Assembly (NCBI RefSeq): GCF_000006405.1
Contig: NW_003206847.1
Location: forward strand, 391,370-455,369
Reading direction: 5' to 3'
DNA: 64,000 nucleotides
Source of the DNA: Perkinsus marinus ATCC 50983
Taxonomy: Eukaryota > Perkinsozoa > Perkinsida > Perkinsidae
Part shown: positions 1 to 10,859 of the stretch, one piece after another
How the letters are laid out: every line of letters begins with the position of its first letter
Position numbering within the stretch: the first letter of the stretch is position 1
Made by a program: the position numbers and the translations under genes
Notes under the pieces: model-generated
What the model was told of the DNA's origin: nothing
The model's database searches: none
What the model saw: only the letters and a program-made list of their open reading frames with translations

Positions 1-675
1 CTCAGTAACTGCATTTTGAACATGATCATCAAGCTCTTCGATGCTTTCTTCGTCCAGCTTGACATAAGGAGTTGCCTTAGAGAATAGAGGGAGGATAGCA
101 CAACCACCATGACCACCAACAACAGGGACGTCAACTTTTTCAACATCCATACCCGTAGCCTCAGCATAGAATGTCCTGGCACGTGTCACATCAAGGGTGG
201 TGATACCCACGATCTTCCTCGAGTCGTATACGCCAGCCTCCTTGTAAACTTCAGCAGTGATGGGCACGAGAGCAGTCTCGGGGTTCGACAAGATGCAGAC
301 AACAGCCTCAGGAGCATACTTGGCGAACGCAGTTGCCAAGTGACGCATTATACCAGCGTTGACGTTGAAAAGATCATCTCTAGACATACCAGGCTTTTGA
401 GCGATACCAGCAGTACAAACGATGACTTTGGACCCTGTAAGAGCGGCCTCGAGCTGAGCGGGACCAGCATAACCCTTGACCTTAGCAGGAGAGTTGATGT
501 GAGAGGAATCAGCAGCAACGCCAGCAACAGGTACACGGGCTTGCTTGACATCGTACAAGGCCAACTCAGTGATCATTGGGTTCATCTTCAGCAACAACGA
601 AAGAGGCATGCCGATAGCACCGGAGGCTCCAACGAGAGTGACTTTCATATCGGTAGTAGTAGTGGTGAAACTCAT
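1..675 (-). CDS. Malate dehydrogenase, copy 1 (3' end beyond window)
   Basis: This is the N-terminal 225 codons of an NAD-dependent malate dehydrogenase that interconverts malate and oxaloacetate; the C-terminal part lies before base 1. It is almost identical to the complete copy at 2154-3134. The Rossmann start (VTLVGASGAIGMPLS), the substrate-binding arginine in KPGMSRDDLF and the conserved VTRARTF are all present. The few differences include Lys to Glu in the stretch before AGVYDSRK. The start is taken at the ATG at 675, because the further ATG upstream in the other copy is mutated here. A pyrimidine-rich ATTCTAG lies just ahead of the ATG and could be a trans-splice acceptor. It is oriented as a tandem repeat of its neighbour. 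Confidence 0.9.
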   Translation of the reverse strand, partial: MSFTTTTTDMKVTLVGASGAIGMPLSLLLKMNPMITELALYDVKQARVPVAGVAADSSHINSPAKVKGYAGPAQLEAALTGSKVIVCTAGIAQKPGMSRDDLFNVNAGIMRHLATAFAKYAPEAVVCILSNPETALVPITAEVYKEAGVYDSRKIVGITTLDVTRARTFYAEATGMDVEKVDVPVVGGHGGCAILPLFSKATPYVKLDEESIEELDDHVQNAVTE

Positions 676-2153
676 GATAAAACTAGAATAACAGTTGCAA
701 TACAAAGGAACTGAGAAAAATATGAAGTAAACTTCTATACGACATGGATACCAACTTCAATTATTAACAATTAATGAGGTTCCGAGTATCTAACAGGCGT
801 CACACCGCAGCGTAGCGTCTAAGCTTTGTGCGGTTGTCGACCGGCTTGTGCAGTGCCTCCCACAAGAGACTGAATAAGAGCCAAAGCCAAGAAGTCAACC
901 AACAGTGGATACACTAGGAAGTGCTGCAGGCTGGAAAGAGGAGGAGGTCCCTAACGGACTACTCTCCAGGCGACTGCTTCGGGAACCAGTGCGAGTACGA
1001 AATGCTTGGTATACTTTGTGTGTGGAGGTTCCCTTTCTCAAGGGGGAATTCCCATAACCCGCATTATACTAAGTACTCTACAACATACGACGATACAATA
1101 TATGTGTGATATACGGTTGCCATAACAAGCGATTGATGCTAAGGTCACTCCTTAATCACTCACAGCGATGCACCCTTGGCTGTACAGAGCGTTATCTATC
1201 TAACAGGTGTTGTTGGTATTGAATCAAGTCGCCTTGGTTACTTGTGGATGAAGAGATGTAAAGAACTCAACAGCGCTACCACCAAGAGCGCACCCGATCC
1301 ATTGGATCACGGGACTGCTGGGTTGCGACTCTAAAAGAACATTCGAGTCTCCTGCGGGAACGTTCTGCTATAATCACACAACAAGCGACAGCCTGAGGCT
1401 CATCTACACCCACTTCGGTTGATATAAGCATGAGCGAAGGTAATAAAGCCTAGGAAGAAGAAGAACATCTCGCCAGATACGAAACAAGGGTTTAACCTGT
1501 ACAGGGTGTAACAATTAGCACTTGAAGCCGGTATGCAATTACTTCCACATGTCAAAGGGATTGTAAACAGTTATAGCCCAAGTATCAACCAGAGGGGTCG
1601 GCAGCGCCACAGCTTCCCCACTGGTTAGGACTGTTGTGCTCATTAGATGCTGCCGACTGGTTGATCGGATGAATGCGAGACAAGACGCTGTTTGACTGTG
1701 AACCTCAACGCAATGTTCCTAATGATACCCAAGAAATCTCTGACTTGAATCTAGTCTTGTTATATTGAGAAATAGACTTCCTATTCACCTCGGAGGAATT
1801 CGTAATACCTGTCTGTAAATCCCAATTGCAATATATGACTTTTTCCATGTAATTTGATCTTTTCAATGCAATTCCGTATCACCAGTTCCGTGCATCTTGG
1901 AGAAAGCAATGTTTTCAAGAACATTTGAGAGATTTTCAGTTATGATCAATGCCCAACACTCCATTCGTGAAAAGTATTCACCAACTCGAGAAGCCATAGT
2001 AGTAACATCGAAAGGTTACTCAACCTCATCGCTAATAGGGCCTTAGGCCACTTATATTTTCACATACAACATCAGTGTGCAAATAAAGGGATAAAACAGC
2101 AGGAAACGAGGAACAGCACTAAGTAAATCCTCGAGGGAACTCTAGAATGACAT
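676..2153. other. Spacer between the malate dehydrogenase copies
   Basis: About 1.5 kb between the two copies. The first 100 bases are the duplicated 5' flank of copy 1, similar to 3135-3240. I see no further convincing coding exon, RNA gene or repeat; the short open frames have no recognisable motif. Confidence 0.5.
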
Positions 2154-3134
2154 CTACTGGCTTTCAACCATGAAATCAGTTCCTCTCTTAATATCTTCAC
2201 GGAGTTTCTCAAGAGTCTCCACCATCCTCTTCTGCTCGTGCGGAGTCAAACCAACGAGCTTCTCAACTTTCTCAACACCTACCGGTCCAAAAGTGCAGAT
2301 ATGAGCAAAGAACTGTACGTCCTCATAAGGCTCGTTGACATAAGCACAGGCTGTATGGCTTTCACCCTTTAACCCGCGGATAACTATATCCACAAACTGG
2401 GCAGCCGAGTAAGCCATTGAAAGGCTGGCCGACCCGGCACCAGCGAGTGCATCAACAACCTCAGTAACTGCATTTTGAACATGATCATCAAGCTCTTCGA
2501 TGCTTTCTTCGTCCAGCTTGACATAAGGAGTTGCCTTAGAGAATAGAGGGAGGATAGCACAGCCACCATGACCACCAACAACAGGGACGTCAACTTTTTC
2601 AACATCCATACCCGTAGCCTCAGCATAGAACGTCCTGGCACGTGTCACATCAAGGGTGGTGATACCCACGATCTTCCTCGAGTCGTATACGCCAGCCTTC
2701 TTGTAAACTTCAGCAGTGATGGGCACGAGAGCAGTCTCGGGGTTCGACAAGATGCAGACAACAGCCTCAGGAGCATACTTGGCGAACGCAGTTGCCAAGT
2801 GACGCATTATACCAGCGTTGACGTTGAAAAGATCATCTCTAGACATACCAGGCTTTTGAGCGATACCAGCAGTACAAACGATGACTTTGGACCCTGTAAG
2901 AGCGGCCTCGAGCTGAGCGGGACCAGCATAACCCTTGACCTTAGCAGGAGAGTTGATGTGAGAGGAATCAGCAGCAACACCAGCAACAGGTACACGGGCT
3001 TGCTTGACATCGTACAGGGCTAACTCAGTGATCATTGGGTTCATCTTCAGCAACAACGAAAGCGGCATGCCGATAGCACCGGAGGCTCCAACGAGAGTGA
3101 CTTTCATATCGGTAGTAGTAGTGGTGAAACTCAT
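2154..3134 (-). CDS. Malate dehydrogenase, copy 2 (complete, 326 aa)
   Basis: Single-exon NAD-dependent malate dehydrogenase of the bacterial/apicomplexan LDH-like type, cytosolic as far as can be seen (no leader). The dinucleotide-binding GASGAIG motif is near residue 14. KPGMSRDDLFNVN carries the substrate-binding Arg, LSNPETALVPI is the NP loop, TTLDVTRARTF the conserved Asp/Arg helix, and VGGHGG holds the catalytic His. An in-frame ATG ten codons upstream (3164) exists, but copy 1 lacks it and the sequence between reads like leader, so the ATG at 3134 is preferred. TTATTCTAG just upstream of the ATG resembles a splice-leader acceptor. The length is normal for the family. Copies 1 and 2 form a recent direct duplication; malate versus lactate specificity cannot be decided with certainty from sequence alone. 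Confidence 0.92.
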   Translation of the reverse strand: MSFTTTTTDMKVTLVGASGAIGMPLSLLLKMNPMITELALYDVKQARVPVAGVAADSSHINSPAKVKGYAGPAQLEAALTGSKVIVCTAGIAQKPGMSRDDLFNVNAGIMRHLATAFAKYAPEAVVCILSNPETALVPITAEVYKKAGVYDSRKIVGITTLDVTRARTFYAEATGMDVEKVDVPVVGGHGGCAILPLFSKATPYVKLDEESIEELDDHVQNAVTEVVDALAGAGSASLSMAYSAAQFVDIVIRGLKGESHTACAYVNEPYEDVQFFAHICTFGPVGVEKVEKLVGLTPHEQKRMVETLEKLREDIKRGTDFMVESQ

Positions 3135-3542
3135 GATAAAACTAGAATAACAGTTGCAATTCAAAGGAACTGAGAAAAATATGAAGTAAACTTCTGTAGG
3201 ACATGAATACCAACTTCAATTACAATAAGCAATCTATAGAGTTCCAAGTTTATGAAAGGTCATACTGCAGCGTAGCGCGTCGTAAGCTTTGTGCAGTTGT
3301 CGGTCAGTTTGTGTAGTAACTTCCACAACAGGCCAAATAAGGGCCGAAGCCAATAATTCAACCATCAGTTGACACATTATGGTGTACTGCTATCTGAAAA
3401 ACTACGACGTCCGTAATGAGTTAATGCCTAGACTAATAATGCAGCAAGCACCAGCGCGAGTGCTACCGGGGACAACTTCACAGAATTCCTGCACGCATGC
3501 CCATGAACGCAAAGTACCCGAGTTCGATTCCCGGAGAGAACA

Positions 3543-5179
3543 TCACGAACTAACATGAGTTTCGATTTCCTTTCTGAACATGCTGAAACCCTTAATGAGT
3601 ATGGTCACTGAGGGGTCTTGAGCGAGCTCAGAGTCGAGTCGTATCGTTTCCAATGACGATAGCAAGGATTCAGTTGCCAGTACGGGGAGGAGCTTCTGAA
3701 GGCCTTCGACTGCTATACCAGAACCTACCGCTAACATGCGATACATTCGTGACCAGTAGCATCCATTGCGACTGAAGCCGATCACAGTATGTGATGGAGG
3801 AAGCGACACTGCAAACCGCTCACTTCTGAGGTCGAGCTCGACGACAACCGGTTGGGACGTGTTCAGAGGTTCTTTAGCGATCTGTGAGGGGGGTCAGTTT
3901 GGATCAACAGAGACGAAACTTACATGTGATGACTTCAGCTCTTTTGCCGAGATTCTCCGCAAGGCTTCAACCAGAGCGTCTACTGCCGATTCCGTACACA
4001 AATCAGTGGGAGCGAATCCACCGAGAATAGCTCGACTGCAGTCGTTGCCCATTCGAGTGAGCTTCTGATTGACGATCTCCTGAGACCAAATGACTCTTCG
4101 AATATCTCCTCAAGCACGAGCTTATGCTTGCCTCAAGATATACTGCCTGGTTGGTGCATGGTAAAGGGACTTCCCCAGCCACCAGTGTTGCCTCAACCGC
4201 TGATCCTTCACAAGCTGATTTGGTGACCTCGTCAATTCGTCTTATGACGCCGTTAACTGGCTTTGAATGCTCCCTAGCGGCCGACATGTTAGCCTCATAC
4301 TGCTCAACTTCACCCCTCAGCTCGCGGATCTGATCACATCTCTTTGGAAGACCCCGACACCAATGAGGGTTGTCATAGTGTCGAATCAACGCTATTAGTC
4401 ATGAGCCGATTTCTCAGTAAAGTAGCCGGCAGATTCATGGGACTGAAGGGTCCCACCTTCTGTTGGTAGCCCGGGGCTTTTCTATTGAAGTCATCCGGGC
4501 AGATGTAACCCGCCTCAGTATCATTACACAGTTGCACGACCGTCGAGATAAACCTGACACAAGACTGCTACCAGTTTGAACTCTAAAGCTGGCCTCAAGA
4601 GTAGGCAGACATGGTCATGTTCAGAGGAGTGGCCTCACCTTGAGCACTCACGAGTTAACCGAGGCTCTACTTTATCGCTACCCGGACGGTTGAGTATGTT
4701 CTGTAGACCGTAAGCCTCGTCGAGGAGCAACCGAGCCTGTATCACAAGTTAACGATCATACTATGTGCTCCGGAAAGAGAGGCGCCGCTCATAATTTCAC
4801 AGCGCATACGAATATCAGACGAAATCAGGGACTGATTCGAAACTCCGGACGAAGTCTCCAGTGGTGCAGAAATGGAATCTGCCAGCACTTTCCTCTACAC
4901 ACGGGGTTTCTCGACCGTTATACCTCATCGAATATGGGGAGCTATTCAACTATCGGGACCTCGTCGAGGGCTTTAGAATGCCGTTCGAGTTTGTCTGATA
5001 TTCACATGCACCACGTAAAGCCGGCAGATGGGCACTTCTTTTTCGGATCATCCGGTGGCAAGAGGATCCCGCCTTACCGGGCTCTTGTCGGAGGAGTTTT
5101 TGATCGATCCAACCTCCCCACCTTGGACCAGCCTCAATGCTTCTTCGAGATCACTTTGAGATATGTTATCTGGGATCAT
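3543..5179 (-). CDS. Uncharacterised multi-exon gene, partly coiled coil
   Basis: I do not recognise the family. The first exon begins at ATG 5179 (MIPDNISQSDLEEALRLV) and ends at a GTAAGG donor near 5075. A middle exon near 4710 reads ARLLLDEAYGLQNILNR and joins in frame to RFISTVVQLCNDTEAGYICP near 4520-4565. A helical, charged exon lies at about 4390-4144 (QIRELRGEVEQYEANMSAA). The last two exons are clear: 4079-3924, then a 42-nt intron (3882-3923), then 3881-3543, ending IETHVSS-stop. A 64-nt intron (4080-4143) precedes them. Exon borders between 5070 and 4770 and near 4390 are unresolved. The protein is acidic and helical, possibly cytoskeletal or a scaffold; no function is claimed. Confidence 0.5.
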
Positions 5180-5588
5180 ATTACAGACAGTAGATTATAC
5201 TAACTACAAGAACTGCCGTCTGCTCGGGCTCTCAACACGCTTTGAACAGGAATACTCTCTTGATCGAAAACGAACACATCCCCAAAAGATGAAGGTGTGC
5301 CCCTAATAGCAGCTTCAGCTTGCGGGCGTACCAGTAACGCTGGGTTACTGAAGCTGTTACTAACGCTGGGTCGGTGAGATGGGTAGAGTGGGGACCGACG
5401 CTCCATCAGAGTCAAGCCAGATAGCCGCCCAAAGAGAAGTATAGTGACACGGCGAAAAAACTTGAAGGCATCCCCTCCCTTGTGGAGTCCATTTCTATGA
5501 TTTACCGACTGATGACACAACGACCGAGAATTGGTGCAAAGACATATAAGTGTGCAAAAGCTTACCCTCACACACACTGTGTAAGTGC

Positions 5589-5617
5589 GAGTGCGAGAGT
5601 GTGAATCTCTCGCACTC
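5589..5617. repeat. Perfect 11-bp hairpin
   Basis: Arms GAGTGCGAGAG and CTCTCGCACTC flank a 7-nt loop (TGTGAAT). It lies between the uncharacterised gene and the tRNA. There is no T-run after it, so a terminator role is not supported. Confidence 0.6.
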
Positions 5618-5780
5618 TAATCTTCGATGAGGGCTATTGCCCCTTGCAATGGCACGTATTCGACAGTCCCGACAGACGCTGAGAATCATTCAGATCTAAG
5701 AAAACGTCGTCGACCATCTGCCATTCGGACACTGAAGGTAAAAAAGACCCACTGACCTCGTCGATTCGCCACTTACCACC

Positions 5781-5852
5781 GGTTCTATAATGTAGTGGTT
5801 AGCACTCTGGGCTTTGAATCCAGCGACTCGGGGTCGAGTCCCGATGGAATCT
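5781..5852 (+). tRNA. tRNA-Gln (anticodon UUG)
   Basis: A 72-nt cloverleaf. The acceptor stem GGTTCTA pairs with TGGAATC (two G-T pairs) and the discriminator is T. The D arm contains TGTAGTGGTTAGCA, a standard A box. The anticodon stem CTGGG/TCCAG carries loop CTTTGAA with anticodon TTG at 5814-5816. The T arm TCGGGGTCGAGTCCCGA holds a good B box. No intron. The sequence matches the eukaryotic tRNA-Gln pattern closely, so the identity is firm. Confidence 0.93.
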
Positions 5853-5957
5853 TGATATTTCCCAAATCTATCAGACAATGTTGGACACTCAACGCCCTCT
5901 GAACGAAAGGCAGACCAACCGAGTCTTAGGAAGTTGGCCGAATCGTAACTCATCACT

Positions 5958-6029
5958 TTTTCTATACTGTAGCTGTTAGCACCCTGAACTTTACATCCTG
6001 CGATTCGGATTCGCAACCAATTAAAACCT
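5958..6029 (+). pseudogene. Decayed tRNA-Gln copy
   Basis: About 105 bp downstream of the intact tRNA, and in the same orientation, is a diverged copy. It keeps TGTTAGCAC and the CTTTA..ATCC anticodon region, but the T arm and acceptor stem no longer pair (3' end CAATTAAAACC). It looks like a tandem duplicate of tRNA-Gln that lost function. Confidence 0.6.
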
Positions 6030-6608
6030 ATAGACCAAAACTCCCGCAAACTCCAAGGTGCGTTTGTTCATCAACCCATCGAAAATCCAAATACGACAAG
6101 GCGCTCCGCTTCTGAGTTTTTAATTATTGGTACACCATGCCCTTAGCCGATACTCGTCGCCAAAAGCATCGAAATGCAAAAGTTTCGTACCCACCCAGTT
6201 ATGTATGATTACCCAACTCGTACCGACATGCTTCATCACGCGAAACAATTCGCCACCAGATAAGCACTAGCTCACACAAGGGATCAAATATTTTCCGAGT
6301 AGCTACACCCATCGAGTGAATCACGATGGCGAGTATCTCATCGAAGACCCATCACTAACATCAACTCAATTGCATTGGCCCGCATAAAATGATAAATTGA
6401 ACGGCCTGTTCGTCCATGAATCATGGCAAGACATCAGTAAGGGACATAAAATCCTCATGAAGTTGCAGGTCAACCAACGCCCCACACTCGGTCTTTACAT
6501 ATGAGGAGAGAACGGAAGTTAAGACGACCTCTAGTCGGTGGCTTCCCAAACTTGGTTGTAGAAGGGTTCCGAACCTGCGACGACTCTTGTTCTATGTACT
6601 CGTCAATA
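6030..6608. other. Intergenic, nothing recognised
   Basis: Lies between the tRNA relic and the 3' end of the STPGR gene. No open frame, repeat or RNA signal that I can support. Confidence 0.4.
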
Positions 6609-7890
6609 TTAAGCAACTACATCCGCGAGGCGACTCTCTTTCAACCACCCAGGCCCAGGCAATAGCCTTCCACTTTTCTTTTCCGACCAGCTTTCAACGC
6701 GATAGTCACCAAATGGCTGAGCAAAATAACTCAGCGTGGAGAGTATTCGCCATAGAAGACACACCTTGCTGCTTTTCACTGCAATACCAGTGCGCACATC
6801 TTCTGGTCTGTATTGTCCTGGCCCAGGCAACAGAGCTGACTCCCTCAAGCTTGGAGAGCTCCTCGTTCCCACTGCTACCGCGAATCGATCCGCTCGACCG
6901 AATGAATGCGCCCTCGAACCGTCCTTATCTGGAAAACGGAGAAGATCAGACCCTTGAGGAAGCAACGATCAATACCAATATTTCTCCATAGGGGTGGGCC
7001 TGGACCCCTACTAGCACGGCCCTTATTCTCCTCTTCGCAGCCCGGACGTCTGACCCTGAAACATGCCTTCACCATTGACCCCTCAACCACTACGACCTAC
7101 TTATCATATGCTCTATGTCCAACTGAGAACGACTTTCGCATTCTTTTAGGGTCGATCGCCGACTCGCCAACGTCTCCATACTAACAACAATTCGCTCTAC
7201 TCCACCGGGAAGCCCAAGAGGGCCCTCCACTACCTCTCCAGGGCCCACCTTCAGCCCATTGATCGGGCCCTTCCTGAACCGCTCACCCGATGAGAATCTC
7301 ACCGACGACCGAGGCCTCAACGCTACATCGCCATCTTTGTATTTGTCGCGAATATCAACGTAACCCGGCCCCGGACTCTCTCTATCCCCTGCCCCCAGCT
7401 GAGTGGACAGATCTGGCCTCCTCGACAGCGCGAACGAGATGGCCTTATCACAACGGAGGCTGCCACTGTCGGTATCATACGTCCCGGCGCCCGGAGCATC
7501 CAAGCCTTTCACAGCTTTAGCATGCATTTTCGTTATGAATACACGCGACCACGAATGCTCATTCTTCGCCGTCATCGTCACACACGACTCATTACGCCAA
7601 TGAGAGCGAACTTGTGGACAGCCGAGTGAATCTAGCGGCACGTCGTAAGCTCCCGGACCAGGCACCGAGGCCCCCGGTTCCTCCACCCCCTGGCCCGAGT
7701 CAACATACCTATAAAGACCAATTGCAACTCTCAAGAGGCACCAAAGACCATACGTTGTAAAGACGCTAGGCCTACCATACAAGGCAGTTAGATGGACCGG
7801 CGCAGGCGCCAACGGTGGTATAACAGAGAGAACAGCAGGCTCCTCCTCCTCAGACGGGCTCTTCGCCCCCGCAGTATGGGGACCAACCAT
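6609..7890 (-). CDS. STPGR (SHIPPO/ODF3-like) axonemal protein, 5 exons, 366 aa
   Basis: Five exons keep frame: 7890-7754, 7708-7097, 7055-6976, 6928-6765 and 6716-6609, with introns of 45, 41, 47 and 48 nt. The product carries the sperm-tail Pro-Gly-rich repeat (P-G-P-G-x-Y) several times: SVPGPGAYDVP, APGAGTYDTDS, SPGPGYVDI, SRGPGPPLW, LLPGPGQYRPEDV and LLPGPGWLKESR. Family members lie on or inside axonemal microtubules, so a role in the flagellum of the zoospore stage is inferred. The second intron has an unusual GTCGTA donor, chosen because it alone keeps the frame into the next PG repeat. A transposon (7923-8105) ends 33 bp before the start codon. The N-terminus (MVGPHTAGAKSPSEEEE) could be extended by an upstream exon. 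Confidence 0.8.
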
Positions 7891-7922
7891 AGTCTGATTA
7901 TAACAATCTAGACCCTACGCTC

Positions 7923-8105
7923 TAGTGTTTGCATATATGTTTGCTCTCCTCAGCTCAGCCCAGGAGTTTCCTCACTAACTATGAAATTTACGTATAAATT
8001 CGGCGAACATGTACAATAACTAACGAAAATTTCCCAAAATTTCCTCAGAATTTCCACTTAGTCACCAACACATGCGATCGACCATATGCATATTTTCCCA
8101 CACTG
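7923..8105 (-). mobile_element. hAT-like MITE, 5' flank of the STPGR gene
   Basis: Inverted ends TAGTGTTTGCATATATG and CATATTTTCCCACACTG. Flanking 8-mers are CTACGCTC and CTACACCC (6 of 8 identical). It sits between the 3' end of the KH gene and the STPGR start codon, so it must form part of the STPGR promoter, 5' UTR or a 5' intron. Confidence 0.85.
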
Positions 8106-8253
8106 CTACACCCTATAGATTATGACAACTCTACCCCATACAGCTCGAAACCGATGCCAAGACCTGCACACGTCGAACATGCGACGTTAGTAAACCGTGT
8201 GAGTCCACGTCAAAATGCAGTGAACGAGTAACACACTAAAATGAAGAACTCAA

Positions 8254-9824
8254 TTAACTCGATGCTGTATCACAGCTCGTCCCTCTCTTCTTATCGTCAA
8301 TGACAGATATCTCTCCCGGCCCACCACTCGACGTTGGTGGTGACGCTGTTTTCATACGACCCTTTTCTTGAGCGGCCATCATATGCCCAGACAAGAAACT
8401 GATCACCTTCCTATTGATGCGGCTCCACTTCAGCAAATCCGAGGAGATAAAGTACTTCTCTCGGAGCTCACACGTATACCGAACCATAAGACTCCTTCTC
8501 ATTTTGTCCTGCTCCATCTTCAGCGAATCACTACACTGCAAGAAATGGTCCAACCACTCCAACGGCAACTGACGGTAGACCAGCGACTCTTCCACCGACA
8601 TTCCACGATAGGTTTCCATCTTATACCCGCTGAAACGTACACCGTCACAACCGCGCCGGGCATGCGAAACTCACCTCATGAAGCGATGCATAGCAAAATC
8701 TATAGGGTACCTCCCAATGATCACTAACGCTATATACTCAGCAGCTAATCCAAGGCTGACATAATCAGCGCCCTTGATGGTGATCCGATGACCACCATAC
8801 TTGGCGTCAACCATTTGATCATCAAAGCGACCAGTTACGACTGAGCCCTTATCTGAATAACGAGACGGATGAGCCGCAACCCCCAGCAGCCGCCGGCCCC
8901 ACCTACCCAGTTGGATACGAGTACTAGAGTCGTGCTCGATGGTTCGCAAGACGCAACCTCTCGGACCGATCAACGCTGACTGAATGAAGCCCGGTACGAC
9001 TAGAACCTAATACGACAACGACGACTGAGACTATGCTCCCTGCGAACGGTCGTCACAGCTTCTCTAGGGAGTAAACTCGCCCTATTAGTCCTCAGTATCT
9101 CCTGTCGAATGTTGGTGACGAGTTGCTCAATGCAAGCCGCGCAATCGTCAACAGCTGCTTGGGAATCTGATCATACACATAGAGAGGCAACCCTTCAGAA
9201 AATTAACCCCGACTCCCTGCGATAGACACTGCAACGAACCCAGGCTGCCCATCCACTTCGTTATGGTGGATCTCACAGGAGGTGTTGGCCTCGATACGCT
9301 TAACGTTAACACCATTAACTCCTATGACCTGACGCAGCTTCGCACTTCCGCACCAACTATGCTAATAAGAGTAACTCACCCTTCCGATGAGGTCTTCATG
9401 ACACACGACCTGTCGAGTGAAGAGGTTGGCTTGATAGGGTTCCTCAAAAGAACCTGCAAATGAGCAGAGCCTGACGTTATGGCTACGAAGCCTACCTGCA
9501 ACTCCTCCCATCTCGGCTATGAATCGCTGCTGCTGCGCTAAAGCACCCAGGCCAACAGGATGCCCAGCAACACTCGCTCGGCGATGCCGTGGGGCTTGGA
9601 CCAAACCTAGAGTAGTCATTATCCAAGGGCATGCTTTCAATCAACTCACCTTGAGCAGCAGCAACGGCAGCTGCCGCAGCTGCTGAGACAGAGGTGGTCC
9701 GTGGTCGCTTGGGCTCGGCAACAGAGGTATGGGAGGCAGTCTCTGACAGACTACGTTTCCGTGGCTCTCGAGGACACTGCGGCCAAGGGACGTTGTAGTG
9801 ACGAGGAGACTCGAATGAAGGCAT
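8254..9824 (-). CDS. KH-domain RNA-binding protein, 7 exons, about 426 aa
   Basis: Exons: 9824-9650, 9606-9496, 9453-9380, 9328-9208, 9166 to about 9048, 8979-8675 and 8629-8254. Introns are 41-69 nt. The donor after exon 5 is ambiguous (9048 or 9057), but both keep frame. The N-terminus is basic and alanine-rich (PRKRSLSETAS, then a poly-Ala run), probably nuclear. A first KH-like module reads VCHEDLIGRVIGVNGVNVKR with ITSCEI-type strands, and a second reads SALIGPRGCVLRTIEHDSST; G-P-R-G fits the KH GXXG loop. The C-terminal 120 residues are helical and polar. An RNA-binding role in splicing or translation is likely; the exact orthologue is not recognised. The gene faces away from the ORF at 9984, sharing a short intergenic region. 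Confidence 0.72.
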
Positions 9825-9983
9825 GATAGAAAAAGTCTACAACTGTAATTAGCTCACAGGTGCCGGAACATCGACAGCATCTTGCGCTTAAAGACGTTTT
9901 TCTAGGCGTGCGCGGTATTTCCTGGCGCGTGACTTTCGTTTCAACAGCAACTATCGCGCGCCTTTGTCACACAACCCACTTCA

Positions 9984-10526
9984 ATGGTGATCAACAGGCT
10001 CTACAAGTTGATCTTCGGCTGTCACCGTGGTCACAGTGGCGGCCTTCTTTCTTTACCCAAGTGCATTGGACTTTCTCGTCTTCCATCAGAGCCGCCTAAA
10101 ACTGAACAACCACCTCGAAAAAAGTCCCGATGTGAACGCTTTTGGACAGAGTCCCTCATAATTTCGTACCTACGAGATAACTGCGGGGTCATCGTCTTCC
10201 CCCCAGAGTTCTGGGATGACCAACAATCCGACTCGCTGGCCCGTCGGTCAAGGCTGCTCTACTTAGTCACTCACGACTTCACTCCGCCACTTGACGACCC
10301 GTTATTCACGGATGATGTCAACAACGATGCGATCCTCAGTTTCCTCACTGGTCGGGGCTTCACCTATTTAGAGGCGATCGAACAGGACGGGACGATATGT
10401 TCTTTCGGCGTCTACCTCTTGTGTGTCTGGAGATTCTACAGATCTAAAACGGCAGAGCTCGGGAGGTTGCGTGACAGAGTCGTGAGGGTCGTCTACAAAG
10501 CTTCACCCTGGCACACCTGGCCGTGA
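9984..10526 (+). CDS. Hypothetical protein, 180 aa
   Basis: One open frame without introns, starting 160 bp from the divergent KH gene. After a basic start (RKKSRCERFW) the protein has an acidic, Phe/Leu-rich centre (VFPPEFWDDQQS, THDFTPPLDDPLF) and an aromatic C-terminal part. I recognise no domain. Its length and its protein-like composition favour a real gene; the true start may be a later or spliced one. Confidence 0.45.
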   Translation: MVINRLYKLIFGCHRGHSGGLLSLPKCIGLSRLPSEPPKTEQPPRKKSRCERFWTESLIISYLRDNCGVIVFPPEFWDDQQSDSLARRSRLLYLVTHDFTPPLDDPLFTDDVNNDAILSFLTGRGFTYLEAIEQDGTICSFGVYLLCVWRFYRSKTAELGRLRDRVVRVVYKASPWHTWP

Positions 10527-10659
10527 TCAGTATCCCCTTGAGAACATCCAAAGTAACATTGCCAATTCAACGACTATCTTATGATATAAGTGCACTTACG
10601 TTTTCATCGATTCGTACCACGTACAAGTTCTGCATTTCTCTTCATAGTAGTAACATTAG

Positions 10660-10730
10660 TCCAGTGGTTAACGTGGTCAGCCGTGATCAGAGAGGTCGCG
10701 GGTTCGATTCTCATACATTACTTTCGACAT
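10660..10730 (+). other. tRNA-like element with B box
   Basis: TTAGTCCAGTGGTTAACGTG looks like a D arm and GGTCGCGGGTTCGATTC like the T arm of a tRNA, but acceptor and anticodon stems pair poorly. Probably a decayed tRNA or tRNA-derived repeat. Confidence 0.4.
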
Positions 10731-10859
10731 TTACTATTTACGTCTTGTTGTATCGCCTTGTATACAGTCTGCCACAGCAAGGTGTTGAGTTAATACCATT
10801 CTGTTGCGCATTAAAGTCTTTACAGTCTTCGGTGGACCATCGCATTCGGTAAGGTAATC

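Noticed and set aside
109-714. 201-codon plus-strand ORF over the malate dehydrogenase copy (also 2568-3023)
   Set aside because: It is the antisense shadow of the real gene; the minus frame has all dehydrogenase motifs.
3500-3545. tRNA gene around GAGTTCGATTCCCGG
   Set aside because: Only the T arm is recognisable; acceptor, D and anticodon stems do not form.
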